From positions 13,023,001-13,087,000 of the forward strand of contig NC_092673.1 in assembly GCF_964355755.1 (NCBI RefSeq): a stretch of DNA of 64,000 nucleotides, given 5' to 3'. The notes beneath the pieces were generated by a model that was not told the origin of the DNA, ran no database searches, and saw only the letters and a program-made list of their open reading frames with translations. The translations under genes and the position numbers were made by a program. The DNA is from Antedon mediterranea. Its lineage: Eukaryota; Echinodermata; Crinoidea; Comatulida; Antedonidae. This document shows positions 52,396 to 64,000 of this stretch, one piece after another. The stretch's first letter is position 1. Each line of letters begins with the position of its first letter.

Positions 52396-55337
52396 GTTTA
52401 TTTTAACTGGGCGTTCAGTTTAGAAGGTATTTCTATTGTTTTTGACTGAATAATTTGGTCGATATTTGGAAATGGGGAAGTCGGTTTTCGGAATGGATTT
52501 TTGTACAGTAAGAATAGGCAATTTTAGCATAAAAACCGGTTTTCTGTGTGTATATATATATATAAATATTGAGGTCTGTTAGTATTTGCAAGAATGCAAA
52601 AAATACTGGGTCTTCTATACTTACCCCTAGGCATAGTCATTTCATTTTTAACTGCCCATTAAACTAGCTCCAGTCAAACTGGGCCTTGCCTGACTCTGGC
52701 TCTCAAATCATTGCGATGGCATAAACTTTTGAACACTGTAAATCATTAAACATGGAATTACATCACCTTCATTCCATCCATTAAGGGATTACTTGTAAGG
52801 CCTATTATGGGCAACAGAATCAGGAAAAGAAGATATTATTGTGAGTGAGATGGAAGTGAGTGACACTGACAGGAGTGGCCTTTTTTTGTTTAGTGACTTT
52901 ATGGCAGGACAATGCTACGAAGTTGATGAGTATTAGATATCACATACGGACGTATCAAGTTATATGGGGGGGCAAGGTAAAAATAACCACTACACTAGGT
53001 GACGTTTAATCCTAAAGGGTCTACTTCTAGAAAGTTGCTACATTTTCAGACAAGCCTCCATTAAACCATGTAAAAATTTGTAAGCAGGTGAACTATGGAA
53101 CCGATGTAGCAACCATGACCATACACTTTTTTACTGAGGTCAGAGGATATACAATAAAAGGTCCAGTTAGAAATTCATGTAGTGTTTGTGAGAAAGCTGT
53201 GGCAAAAAATGCCTGCCACATTTAATGTTTTATAAGAAAATGTAGAAGCTGTATTGATGCAAGAGAAAGCATTATTTTGTTAATAATGCTTATAGATATA
53301 TAGGGTTTTGTATGTTTCTGGAGATTAAAAGGATAGCTTAGAGTATTTAGTCGAATCTTCTGCACACGGAGTCTCTGAAGTAAAGATAACTGCCTGAGAA
53401 CGTATTAAAGACCTTCGTCTAACGATATATGAAACGATGTTGCAAGAATCAAGCCGGTACAGACATAGTTCTCGTTGTTCAGACAAGAAGCAATATGTCT
53501 TTGAGACAATGGAAGTTAAATTATTAGATGATGAAGTTGCTTTAAAGAGAGCATCTAATTCTTGAACCTGTCAAAAGAGGGTGAACACTAGATGGAAACA
53601 GACAATAACAGACAATAACAAAGAAGTTCTGTTGGCATTGCAATTGGAGAGGAGAAGGAGATAGAGAGCGTGCCAAAGTAAGAAAACAGCTGTGGTATAT
53701 GCTCTGTACGAGAGATTGCGTGATCCAAATTTGTTAATATATTATCTTGATTGAGTGAATAAATGTAATTAAATATGTGTGCATTGGGCAAAGCTCTATC
53801 AAGTGTAGGTGAACTATTGATGACAAAGTTCAAAATATTGAGCTCATATATTTTACTTTAAATGCAAATATGTAGAACATTCTGGGTTGTAGGGTAGCTA
53901 TAGGTAGCTATGTAAGTGAAATTTCAAGTGATGTTTATTCGTAATTCTGGAAGGAATTTTGCTTAACCAAACCATAAAAAGGTAAGAATGGTTGTGAGTT
54001 GCCTGGCCCTACATGACAGGAGAAGAAATTGGAAAGATTCTACTAAAAACAAACAAAATTACCACTAGTATATCACTCTATTTTAGGGGAAGAGTTGATC
54101 ATCAAAGTTATTTTTAATTAGCATAAGTAGACCTGACCCGGGTGGTAAATACTTCTTTACCAAAACTAAAACATTTTTCATTTTAAATAAAATTAAAAAT
54201 TACGTATTCCAAATATTTCAAATTGAGATACTTAGATTTAACTAATGATGCCTAATGCCAGTAGGCCTAATGTAAAAGGGAATGAAGTTCATGTATCAAA
54301 TCTAACAAAGGAAGATGCACTCAAGAAGGAGAGTTGTTATTTGAAGATATGAAATAGTTTATTCTTTGTAATTTCCTAGGATTTTTTAAATCCATTAAAA
54401 AATCATCACTGAGTATACTAGCATGCTAGTTGGTTGTGAGATGAACTGTTAATTAAGTTATGTGTGGGGATGATGATAAAGGTCATCAGTTTTTCAATGG
54501 GTCTATTACCTCAAATTGTAGAAACAATCTGGAACAGGTGCACAAGTTGTACAAGAGGTTATATAAAAAGAGCAATACATTTATTATACTGTACATGCAT
54601 TTGCCGATACTTTAGAACCATGGAAGGCAAAAGTTAGGTTCGACAAGCAGAATGGCTTTTTTTTTAATGGAGAGCAATGCATTCACCTTTTTATTTTCCA
54701 TATTTCAGTTGTACCAAGAATGTACCTTGAATGTAGCAATCTGAAATCGATGAAACCCACAAGATTTATTATGAAAAACATGTCTCTAAGAATATGTGTT
54801 TCTTTCCTGGATAACATTCATCTATCGAACCAAACAGTCTACCACCTTTTGGTAAGCATGAATTGAAATGTCTAGCAAATAAAGCAAATTTTTTATTGTT
54901 GCTAATAACACTCAAAGTTTAGAATGATATCTATGCTGAAGGGTCCACAAAAAACTAAGCCATGCAAAGAGTAGACATTTAAATTTTATAAAAAAAAAAG
55001 AATAAATTCAAAGTTATGTTGGTATAAGTTTAAAAAAAGTAGTTTTACTACTAAAGATTACAGTAATTTAGAATGCAATTTTATTGCAAAAAAAGAAAAC
55101 AATACAAAAATGTGGCTCAATAGCCCAAATTCATTTTAATCAAGCTAAAAGATAGAGATATAAATATATATATAATACAATATAGATAATTTATTACTGT
55201 CCGGGTTAAAGTATGGTTGAGGAACAGAAATTTAATGCTTTCAGCAACACCACTCTGTGGCTGCATGTATAAAGAGGTAAGAAGTTTTTTCAAACAAATT
55301 AGCATATAAACCTACAAAGAAGCAGATGACTTTAAAA
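52396..55337. other. AT-rich region without recognised genes
   Basis: A short Cys-rich frame near 53165-53265 (CSVCEKAVAKNACHI, later CRSCIDA) recalls a zinc-binding N-terminus of a retroelement, but it contains a stop and is not convincing. Otherwise nothing was recognised. Confidence 0.3.
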
Positions 55338-56010
55338 AAACGCTGAGAAAGTGGCAAGACCATTATCAGCAGATGTTAAACCAAATAAGATTCAGACTTT
55401 CAACTACAAATAGTCATGATAAAGACCAACAAACGGATGTTAAAATTCAACAAAAACTAATTGTTAAACAGAGAGTACGTATTTCTAGACTAAAACATGG
55501 CGTACGTAAACTAAAACAAACAGTAACAAGGCCAACAGCCATAAGTCGCATGCTCTCAGAAAAAAATGAACTTTCAAAACATAATGTACTTTAAAACTTT
55601 TCTGTACATCAAAACAGTTCAAAAAGTACAGAAAAGCGATAAAACGCATAGTGATACCGGACCGACAGACAGACCGACCGACCGACATAGTGAACTATTG
55701 AGTCGCGTCCACGCAACTAAAAAAAATAAAGGTACAAATGTTGGAATGAACAACATTGCTAGTATTATAGGTCAGGTAAAACGATACATTAAAGAACCAG
55801 CATTATCATTTTTCTCCTTACAGCTTAAGAATTCTGAACTTCTAACAAAAGCCAGGGGTAGAAGATGGTCATACAGTAACAAGGTGTTAGCCCTGTCACA
55901 CCATCAAGGCCCCAGGGCGTATGAATTTTGTAGACAAATATTCATTATGCCTACACCTTCATCTTTACATAAATGGTTGAAAAACATCGAAATTCAACCA
56001 GGGTTCAACA
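55338..56010 (+). pseudogene. P-element/THAP9-like transposase, N-terminal/middle fragment
   Basis: A basic coiled-coil region (QKLIVKQRVRISRLKHGVRK, 55440-55510) is followed, after a stop and a stretch with CCGA repeats, by NIASIIGQVKRYIKEPALSF, FFSLQLKNSELLTKARGRRW, YSNKVLALSHHQGPRAYEFC and MPTPSSLHKWLKNIEIQPGF. The GR+.S...K..AL....SP.AY and LP.P..L..W...I...PGF motifs are hallmarks of P-element transposases just before the catalytic core. The core itself is missing (the fragment at 0.2-0.65 kb is a different copy). Confidence 0.75.
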
Positions 56011-56528
56011 CCGTTCCATCTTCCGACATTACGCTTTCCACAATTTGTTTCCATTTTTGTCTGTTTATCGCAGGATGGTTTGTTATTGTGTTAGTGTCTA
56101 CATGTCTTATTTGATTCATCCAGTTATTTCTTGGTCTTCCTACGGGTCATTTTACTTTCCTGTTAGTTTACTTCATTGTTTGTTTGATTGGGGTATCATC
56201 CGGTAATCTAATTATGCGTTTAATAGCCGGATTTAAAAAGAGAAGAAGAAGCTGAAGCAACCGATGTCCACAAATTCTTCCCATGTGCAGTTCTTTAATA
56301 AATAAAAGTCATGGCTGAATAATGTGAAAGCAGACACCACGAGCTGGATGGCTATTGGCGATATCTAAACATCAGAAAAGACATAAAGTTTATGCTCACA
56401 GCAAGATTCAATCAAGATATTGTTGAAAACCTGTTTTCACAAACTTATGTAAAAACAATCAATATTGATTGAACAAGTTGTACTGCACATCTAATCAGTT
56501 TTGTGAATAAATAAAGTTTATATATATA

Positions 56529-56566
56529 AATCGGCAAAGTTCAACCAGGTTCAACATTGCCGATTT
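56529..56566. repeat. 38-bp imperfect palindrome
   Basis: AAATCGGCAAAGTTCAACC and GGTTCAACATTGCCGATTT are inverted copies separated by one base, with two mismatches. It could be a terminal repeat of a lost element or a cruciform-forming site. Confidence 0.85.
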
Positions 56567-56689
56567 GTCTGGGACGAATCGTAACTATTAGCCAATCACA
56601 CACTGAATATCAGTCGACGTCACTCGCGGCGGGAATCTGCTCTCATTATCGATCCACACAACATCGACGATTGCGATAATGATAGCAGC

Positions 56690-56845
56690 GACAACAAACA
56701 GTTTCGACGTGTCTCTTCTTAATTTTGTTGTCTCTACGACAAAGGTTTGAAGGGATTTAAAGATATGCGAACAAAAAGCAATGCATGGAGTGAGGTTGCG
56801 GCAAAACTAGGATGTACTGTTAAAAAATGCATCCAACAGAACTAA
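56690..56845 (+). pseudogene. MADF (Myb/SANT-like) domain fragment
   Basis: After a frame break, LYDK-like sequence continues GLKGFKDMRTKSNAWSEVAA and KLGCTVKKC, a recognisable MADF helix pair. It stops at 56845. MADF proteins occur as partner genes in some DNA transposons and as host transcription factors. The fragment is too short to decide. Confidence 0.5.
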
Positions 56846-56849
56846 AGTG

Positions 56850-58125
56850 TCCGGACAACATTTTCTTTGTTAATTTTGTGTTTTTATAGTTTATTTTGTA
56901 TTTACTGTTTGTATTGTTTAAGGGTCCCTAATGATCAGCTGATGCTGGATGGACCACCCTCATAAAATATTGTTGGAAAAAAAAAAAAAAAATAGGCACA
57001 TCTAGCCTAGGCCCTACTAACTAGCTAGGCCTAGTTCGCTAGCGTTCTCTACCTGCCTGCTGGATTTTGCTTTTTTAGTAGGTAGGCCTAGCCTTATCTT
57101 AATGATAAAACCGTAATTTAAAGAAAAATAGTACATTGCCTGGAAGTCAACGAGTTTTGGTTAAATTTAACTGTTATAGCTAAATCATTTTTGTTAATGT
57201 AATTTTTTTTATTTTTCATCTTCCTTAATGCAAATGGTTACAAAAAAATTACACTAACTACAACTATGGGCCACAGTTATTGCTTTTGAGGAGTGTACTT
57301 AAGTTAAAGAGAGTAATATATTTTTTTTAATAGTTCATACATGGTTACATTTACTTTAAAAAGCTTACAAATTCACCCTAAACTAGCAATTTTCTAGTAG
57401 CTTTTTCATGATTTCTAGTTTTTCTAATTTTAAAACTAGTATAGTAACAATGGTACTTGATTTGCCAATTCTGTAAATTCAATTTTTTTAGAAATTAAAA
57501 ATGTGCTAGGTCTACTGTAGCTAGCAAAGTTGGGTTACTAATTTCCGTTCTTTTCCTTACCCTGTTTTATAAACAAAATAAATAGATATGGTTTTTAGGA
57601 CTTTTGAAATAAAAGAGCTCTATAGGCCTAGTTAGAATAGAATAGAAGTAGGCATAGAGGCTGTAAAAAAGCTGTACTGTATTTCATCACAAAACTTTAC
57701 CTAGGTCCTCTTAGACTATTTACAATCACAACTTAGGACTCTTAAGTCGTGATCGGTAGTGACATGCTTGCATATTATTGACATTATTATTTTTAAGGAA
57801 GAGAGCTATTTTATTAGATCTAACTAAGATGAACCAGTCTTCCTAGCACATTAAAATCATGACAAATTAGTATTAATATAATCGGACTTTGAATAGGTTG
57901 TTTTAGTTTTAATAAAGTTATTAAATATTATCACTTCCATATAGAAAAAAAAACAAATGTTTTCACTAATAAAATGACAAAATAAATTTAAATGGTTACA
58001 TTCAACCACAAAACCATTTTGATGATATCTAAATGCTTTAAATTACATTTTTTCAGGTAAATAAATTTTTCTTTTTTAGATCCAATTTTTGGTCAAAGTG
58101 GATAACTAGGCCTTAGGCATATTCT
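56850..58125. other. AT-rich DNA with an AGGCCTAGG cluster
   Basis: AGGCCTAG-rich cluster at about 57000-57095. The rest shows no gene or repeat. Confidence 0.4.
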
Positions 58126-58131
58126 AGGATG

Positions 58132-59338
58132 CAGACGTTCCAACCCTCCCGATTTATCCGGGAGTCTCCCGAATTTTAACATCACCTCCCGGTCTCCGAA
58201 TTTTAAATATATCTCCCGATTTCACACATTTCTATAAAATTAAAATTCAGTATTATTGCATTAAATTAAAATCTATCTTCCCACGAAAGTTAATATTACA
58301 AATTAATTTAATCTCACACGTCGTACGTACCACCCCGTATGATACAACGAACATGTATTGTAATGTATGTAAAGATTGTATAGCATAGTACAGCATACTG
58401 TAAGGCGACGTCCTTTGTGTTTACCGACAGTATGTGATTCTTACCTTTAGCGATAAAGCTACAGTATCGCTTTATCAGTAGAGTAGGTGCACGTGTACTG
58501 AAAATTTTTCCTGGTTACAAGTTTGACCTAATTCCCATGCCCAGGGAAGGCATCATCGTCAGTGTAGTAGTAGTAGTACTGTGCGACGTCCTTTGTGTTC
58601 ACCGACAGTACGCGATGAATCTACAGAATCAGTAGTAGGCGCGCGTGTACTGAAATTGCTAGTTACAAGTTCTTTGACCCAATTCCAATGCCCAGGCATC
58701 GATCGTACCATCGTACAGTACTGTATGTATTATCACTGCGCATGTACCGGAAAAGTACTTGTAGTACTGTATTTTGCGTACATACTTTCGTGAATTGCAA
58801 TCAGTCGTGACATTTTCTGGTTTTACAGTATGTCGGAAAAACGTAGTAGCGTAGTTTGAGAGACTAAAGAAAGTTGTAAAAAGAAAAAATATAAAACTAG
58901 ATTTTCTAATGAATGAAAAAATACGTTTCCGTTTGTTAGTGCGAGTAATCAACACGCTACCGAGAGTGAATACAAGTTTTTTTGCACTATTTGTAACGTG
59001 AATTTGTCATGCTCACAGGGAGGAATCAACAATGTTGCTGTACACTCCAGTAAGTTGTTTGTTTTAATTTGTATTTTTGTTAATGAATTAATACAACTAA
59101 GTACAGATTTGATTTGTACTGTGAATGATTTTTTATTTAAGTGTATACAACAATATAAAGTTAGTAAATATAGTTTGATTTATAATCACCAAACAAGTTC
59201 TTTTCTTTTTGTTTGTATTACTCTGATTTGCAAAGAGCTGTCTTAAGATTCGTGTTGGTAGTACAGTATACTTTTATTCTTGAACGTTGGTGGCGGTATA
59301 CCCTCCCGATTTTTAATTCATTTAGGTTGGAACGTCTG
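58132..59338 (+). mobile_element. 1.2-kb TIR transposon (hAT-like, non-autonomous)
   Basis: Terminal inverted repeats CAGACGTTCCAACC (58132-58145) and GGTTGGAACGTCTG (59325-59338) are perfect over 14 bp and flanked by the 6-bp direct repeat AGGATG (58126-58131 and 59339-59344). Inside, a decayed first exon at about 58830-59052 ends in YKFFCTICNVNLSC...GGINNV before a GTAAGT donor, resembling the BED-like finger at the start of a hAT-type protein (with His of HGG replaced by Gln). A direct duplication of about 160-180 bp sits at 58400-58560 and 58580-58720, and CCCTCCCGATTT appears near both ends in the same orientation. No catalytic domain is present. The 6-bp duplication is unusual for hAT (normally 8 bp). 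Confidence 0.75.
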
Positions 59339-59344
59339 AGGATG

Positions 59345-59669
59345 TGACATTAAAAAAAATGGCATATTAAAAAAAAAACAAGGGGACAATACATCTTATT
59401 GCCTGGGTCTAATAATACTGTACCAAAGGAGATTACAATACCACTACTATTAGGCCGCCTACTAATAATATTAGCCTCTAATACAAAACTAAAGCTTGTT
59501 TTCCATTAAATCGCTACATCATGTCGACATGTATCGCCGACAGTTGTCCCCGACTTAGGATAGTGATTTTATGGAAACGCTCGTTGTAGGGTGTCAATCT
59601 GGTACTAAACTATGCATGCATTGACACCAAAAGCACAAAAAAGGTACGTACACACTTACGTAATTTGAA
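59345..59669. other. Spacer
   Basis: No recognised element. Short GC-richer stretch near 59520-59560. Confidence 0.35.
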
Positions 59670-59878
59670 ATGGCAGCAATTGCAAGACGTCAAATTTTAA
59701 TTTTAAAAAATGCTTCTGCTTTTATGGAAGCAAAAAAAGCAAAACCAATGTAAAATCAATAAAAAAAAGAAAACATCGATGTTGGGTTAGAAAAATCTAC
59801 CAAGAACGTACGAAATATGGACAGTACTCGACACTATTTAGAATTCTAAAAAGTGATGACCGAGAGTACTTTTACAGG
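59670..59878 (+). pseudogene. HARBI1/ALP1-like transposase first exon
   Basis: MAAIARRQILILKNASAFME, a stop, then RKHRCWVRKIYQERTKYGQY and TLFRILKSDDREYFYR ending at TTTACAG|GTAGCT. The WV+...+R..YG.Y..L...L..DD...F motif is the N-terminal region of HARBI1/ALP1-type proteins. The continuing exons were not found downstream. Confidence 0.65.
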
Positions 59879-60429
59879 TAGCTAAGAAAGTTAGTTAGTA
59901 AGTTAGTTATCATATTATGGTTAAAATATTATATAGAGAATTCAAAACCTAACTATTTTTAAATAAAATATCTTGATATTAGATTCCAAAGCAGCATCTT
60001 AATAATGAGCAGTCCTTACAATTAGGAAGACCTGAAAATAAGGAAATCGATGAGGCTGAGACCTGTACCCTTTTTTAGGACAATGATGAAGATCTTATAA
60101 CAATCAATGACTTAAAACACTAAAAATGAAAGAGTTTTGTAAAATTGTGTTTATTCCTCAAAAGACATGAAAAGAAAATTATCATCATCAATATACGGTA
60201 CTAAAATTATATTTTCAGAAGTTTAAGTAATTAAGTACAAACAAACTGCTCGTTTAATCTTTTCATAGAAATCAAAATCAATAAAGGGGATATTGAAGAG
60301 CAAAAATTTGAACTAATTGAGGCAGCTGCCAAATTAATCAATAGTATTATTATCAATTAAGTATGTCAAAAACTACAAATAATAAGGAATACCCTTTGGA
60401 TGATGAGTTAACTGTTGAAAATGGTTTGG
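59879..60429. other. Spacer, nothing recognised
   Basis: AT-rich. Any continuation of the HARBI1-like gene is lost here. Confidence 0.35.
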
Positions 60430-62320
60430 CCTACCCAGAAGTTTGAGGATTTTTTGTAAGAAATTATTTGTTGGAAAGGAGACTGAATTAAAGGTAGCAT
60501 CAATTGGCCAATCAATCATCCAAGCCGCAAGGCCTAGAGCAATTTATAGCTCCATTTCAATTGGGCTTTGCCATACAGATGCACCACCATTTCGAATAAA
60601 AATACCTAATAAATTCTTTAAATTTACTTTTAAAATAAGTTTTGAAATTTGAAGGAAATGCTGTCATAATTAGTATGGATAGGTTGTGTGACGTAGCGCA
60701 TGATAGCTCAGTTACCTTTAATACTGACAATGTAGACCACAACATTCAGATTCAGATTCAGATAGAAAGAATACATTCCATGGAATGGGTATGATAGCAT
60801 GTATCAAAAATGGAAAGGTATAAATATAACATCCGTTCCCAGAAAAATTTTCTCAAGCAGTCAGATATCAAAAGCATCTCATGTGAAAATGGTAACCTAC
60901 CATGAGTCAAGGAACATACTTAATTGTATGAAGCAGACATCCATATCTGAATGTGTTATATTTCATATTAAATTTTCCTAATGCTCAGATATTGGTACCT
61001 TGTTCGTTTGACCAAAATGCTCTGGGCTGTCGGTCACTGCCATCAAAATCACTTGCCCATATACTGCCATGCATTCTCCACTAGAGTTTGAGGTGTACCA
61101 AAAAACTAATCATTAAATACATGTAACCTAAAAGTGCATGAACTTCCCGGGGAAACAGCTGCAGATTATACCAAACACATCTCACATATTGCAAATATTG
61201 TCTGCTAAATCAAGAATGCGGATGGAGAAGAAATTCGACAGAAAATAATCAGATATTGCGAATACTATATAAGAGTCATTGTTAATCATGCCACCACAGC
61301 CAGCCTAAATGAAGTTTGGAATATGAGTTGAACTGCCATCTACATCCTCTGGATTCTATTTCAACTTCATGTACATCTTTAAAACAATTAAAGACAAACA
61401 TAATGTAACAGGTAATAAGATAATTTTTATTTTCGTATTAAACAAGGCTAATTTTAACAGATTTTTATTTGGTTAACAAATATTAAAATGTTTTTCTTAT
61501 TTTAAATTACAGGTGAGCGAATTTATGGATCAGACAGTTCTGCTGGTCAGTTGTCATTAGCCTTCACAACATTTAAAGATGGTTCAGACACCTAATATAC
61601 AATGGATAAAAACACTGATCCAATTCCCATACAATACAAAACAGTGAAAGCCACATAGCAAGCCAATCTTGTGGGACAATCACAGAAAAAAATCTATGAC
61701 AGTAAAGCCAACAACCAGACTACAATGGACCAATAAAGGTAAGTTATGTTAAAACAAGAATGACATTTTGTTTTCACACCTGAACATTAAAGAATACTGT
61801 ACACTTCAAGAACAGAATGTATATGTCGTAATTAATGATGAAGTTCGGTAGCTGAATGAAAATTGAAATCCGAACTTCCAATCACGGGTTAAATTTCATT
61901 CTTATCAATCTACCAAAGCTGAGGATACCAAATGGATTGGGAAAATGTTACAAGGAAAGAAACATCAGATACGCCTGCAATAGTTAAGCATATGTTTAAA
62001 GTATGTATGGATGTAACAAATATCCATCGCCAGCAGGTGCCAATATAAAGTGATGATCAACCATTTGCTATTGCAAAGCAGCTTTAATGGCAACATCTCC
62101 AGCAATTTGACGAGGACAAGATATTATAAATGATGTGAGGCCTGCATATTGAGCTGGCAATAAATGGTTGGGATATTGCTCTAAAATAGTTGTTGGTCAG
62201 AAACAACATCAGGAAGAGCCGAATCATTAACCTTTGCTAAGCATGTTAAGCATGCTCGGTATGCACACCAGTTTACACTTGTCTCCTTAAAGTTGAGATA
62301 ACGGGAATAATGAGACTGGA
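60430..62320 (+). pseudogene. Multi-copy 'EADT/GCDTVS' family protein, N-terminal and middle relic
   Basis: Pieces in family order: LRIFCKKLFVGKETELKVAS with SIGQSIIQAARPR and IYSSISIGL (60443-60600), then DNVDHNI...HSMEWV (60720-60790, frame-shifted TFHGMG motif), DDQPFAIAKQL...WQHLQQFDEDK (62045-62130) and TSGRAESLTFAKHVKHARYA with HQFTLVSLKLR (62205-62300). Stops and shifts occur every 50-100 codons. The matching C-terminal modules occur at 7.0-7.9 kb in another copy. Decay is advanced, and introns cannot be placed reliably. The long gap 60980-62000 holds only short hits. Confidence 0.65.
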
Positions 62321-63654
62321 TATGGTTGACAAACAAAAAGGGAAAATATCCACAATTTTTTTTTCGGAGATTGAATGAAACTACAGATGGTCTACCTTGC
62401 TTTTGTTAGATTTTTAGTTTTATGTTAAAATCATTTTAGCTGTATGCTTTATGAATATTTTCCTTGAACCAAACTCATTACTAGCGATGGCTACCCATTC
62501 ATCTGAGAGATATGGTGTAAGATATGGTATAATTATATGGGCAGAATTCATGAATGGCAGATTCCAGCAAAACAGTTCTTAAGATGGCCTTAGATCAGGT
62601 TGGAAACTATCTATTTTGTGAAAAATAAAGTTCCATCTAGGGTATGTGGTTCAGAGTTCACACGGTGTCAGATTTCACACGCCCACCTCATAAATATTCA
62701 TTTTTAAACAAACCCATCAACCAATCAAAACACTTTGCTCACTGAACTGTAAAATTACTTCTCTGCTTCGATCGTTGATCCAAGCAGTGTACAGCAAAAC
62801 TTTGAATCCAAAAAACCATATTTTGCAAGTCAAGGTAGGTACAAAACTTGAATTTTTCTTAATTACGCAATTAGCTAACGAGTATGGGCCACGTGCAAAA
62901 GCCCAAAAAATCTAAATTTAAAGAGATATACTTGTAATTTATGATTTATATGGTCTTTAATAACTGGCCAAACAAAAATAATTTGTTTGTCTGATGCTTA
63001 CGTCATCAACCGATTGTAGGGGAGGGTGAGCGAATACCAGGCCACTAAATCCCAGTTGGGTTCAAAATTCACCCGGTTGGTGGCGCTATATACTTTTTTT
63101 ATAATGTACTGGTTTTGGGTGATTAGATGCTTCTTAGCCATCTTAATTAGGCGTTTTAACCAAATATAACTCAATAAAACCGTTTTTTATTCAATAGCTA
63201 TAGTCCTAAATATTTAAAAAATTAAATAAATATAAAAATTAAATATTATTATTATTATTTTTTTTTTATTACAAATTTATATCAAGAATTAAATCAAGAA
63301 CATTAAAAAATTAGTACGTGAGGTATATTTCGGAAGCACGTGCGTGTGGGCCTGCTAACTAATGTTATTTAATTGGCATACTTAATATACATTATTGTGA
63401 TAAACATTATTCAAATAATCATTAAATTTTCTTTTTTTTTAAAGGTTATCTACAGTCATCTTTAATTTCAACAGTATTTATATTTAAATATTTACTTATA
63501 ACAGTATGTGTACCGTTTATTTTATACAGAGTGTAAATTATATTTTTTAATATTTAACAATAAATATATAACATTTACGAAGAAAACATTGTTTATTACT
63601 TATCATTTTTGTTTGTTGTTATTAACAATACTGCATATCATTTGTATTGGAATC
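62321..63654. other. AT-rich region without recognised genes
   Basis: Includes two similar GTTCA.A.TTCACACGGTGT / GTTCAAAATTCACCCGGTTG segments near 62650 and 63060 that may mark the ends of an unidentified element. Nothing coding. Confidence 0.3.
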
Positions 63655-63801
63655 CTTCGAACGAGTGTAGCATCAGATATTTTCCCGTGTTAGGATTGGA
63701 TCGTATAAAATCAAAGATCCATTCGGACATCAGAGAAACAACATCAATGAACATACTGATGCTGAAACATCTAAATCACTCATGTATACAATACAGATAA
63801 G
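63655..63801 (+). pseudogene. Possible hAT C-terminal (dimerisation) fragment
   Basis: A 63-codon frame reads WNPSNECSIRYFPVLGLDRI then KSKIHSDIRETTSMNILMLK. The ...RIKSK.RS...+..+..LM... pattern resembles the hAT dimerisation region close to the C-terminus. Weak, single-motif evidence. Confidence 0.25.
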
Positions 63802-64000
63802 TTGCTTCTTTAACCCTAAGTGTTAATTGTTTAATGCTGTTGTTTGGCATATTTATTTTTAACTGTTTTTATGTTGCGTTTTATTGTTCGATGTCATCAA
63901 GTTTATTTGTGTTTAGTACTGTATTGTGAAAAAAAAAGAGTTTAAAAAAATAAACCGTTCATCGTTATTAAACTTTAGATATGCCTGGACTACAAGACGG

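Noticed and set aside
53165-53265. PHD-like zinc finger (CSVCEKAVAKNA...CRSC)
   Set aside because: Contains an internal stop and lacks the full Cys/His spacing; no adjoining retroelement sequence.

Overview
This window looks like nuclear DNA from a marine invertebrate, most likely an echinoderm. It is AT-rich, with short exons bounded by GT/AG sites, long introns and no bacterial-style gene packing. Palindromic AGGCCTAGGCCT-type clusters are scattered through it. The mobile elements (CR1/L2-type LINEs, one with a 2A-like NPGP motif, DIRS, Ty3/Gypsy, BEL/Pao-like, PIF/Harbinger, P-element/THAP9, pogo and hAT-like pieces) are the mix expected in echinoderm genomes. The assignment to phylum is inference. 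No rRNA, CRISPR array or convincing full-length housekeeping gene was seen.

Layout. 0-8 kb: a P-element-like transposase fragment, a 1.66 kb non-autonomous PIF/Harbinger-like element with perfect 30-bp ends and a TTA target duplication, a small two-exon C4-zinc gene, a LINE with a 600-bp tandem duplication, and a relic of a multi-copy protein family here called EADT/GCDTVS. 9-12.5 kb: an 81-bp acidic coding minisatellite, then a nearly complete Harbinger transposon (38-bp ends, TAA target duplication) that landed inside an older palindrome. 13-17 kb: a diverged satellite, relics of a second multi-copy family (here CLWC) with a local duplication, and a HARBI1 fragment.

17.6-21.5 kb is the most unusual part. 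It is a GC-rich, 5'-truncated Ty3/Gypsy-like retrotransposon on the minus strand. Its integrase ends in a PHD finger of the PHF8/KDM7 type, and a further reading frame downstream of pol joins a zinc-finger-like segment to a TatD-like metal-dependent hydrolase. 21.5-35 kb: a four-exon Myb/SANT-like gene, several LINE fragments, a pogo-like relic and a SAMD3-like gene.

35-48 kb: a DIRS RT fragment, a LINE joined in frame to a DIRS recombinase fragment, a HARBI1-like three-exon copy, a LINE with the 2A-like motif, a 10 x 62-bp minisatellite, a multi-exon CLWC-family gene, and a Myb/SANT gene with a degraded inverted copy downstream. 48-64 kb is mostly decayed: a fold-back element, a P-element transposase fragment, a MADF fragment, a 1.2 kb TIR element with a 6-bp target duplication, a HARBI1 first exon and a second EADT/GCDTVS relic.

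Most coding content therefore comes from selfish elements at different stages of decay. Genes that might still be host-functional are the C4-zinc gene (2.7-3.3 kb), the Myb/SANT gene (21.5-23.2 kb), the Myb/SANT gene at 45.1-47.1 kb, the SAMD3-like gene (31.8-33.3 kb) and possibly the acidic-repeat protein. Three of these carry at least one apparent frameshift, and the acidic-repeat array carries one too. All exon models were made by eye from splice-site consensus and reading-frame continuity.
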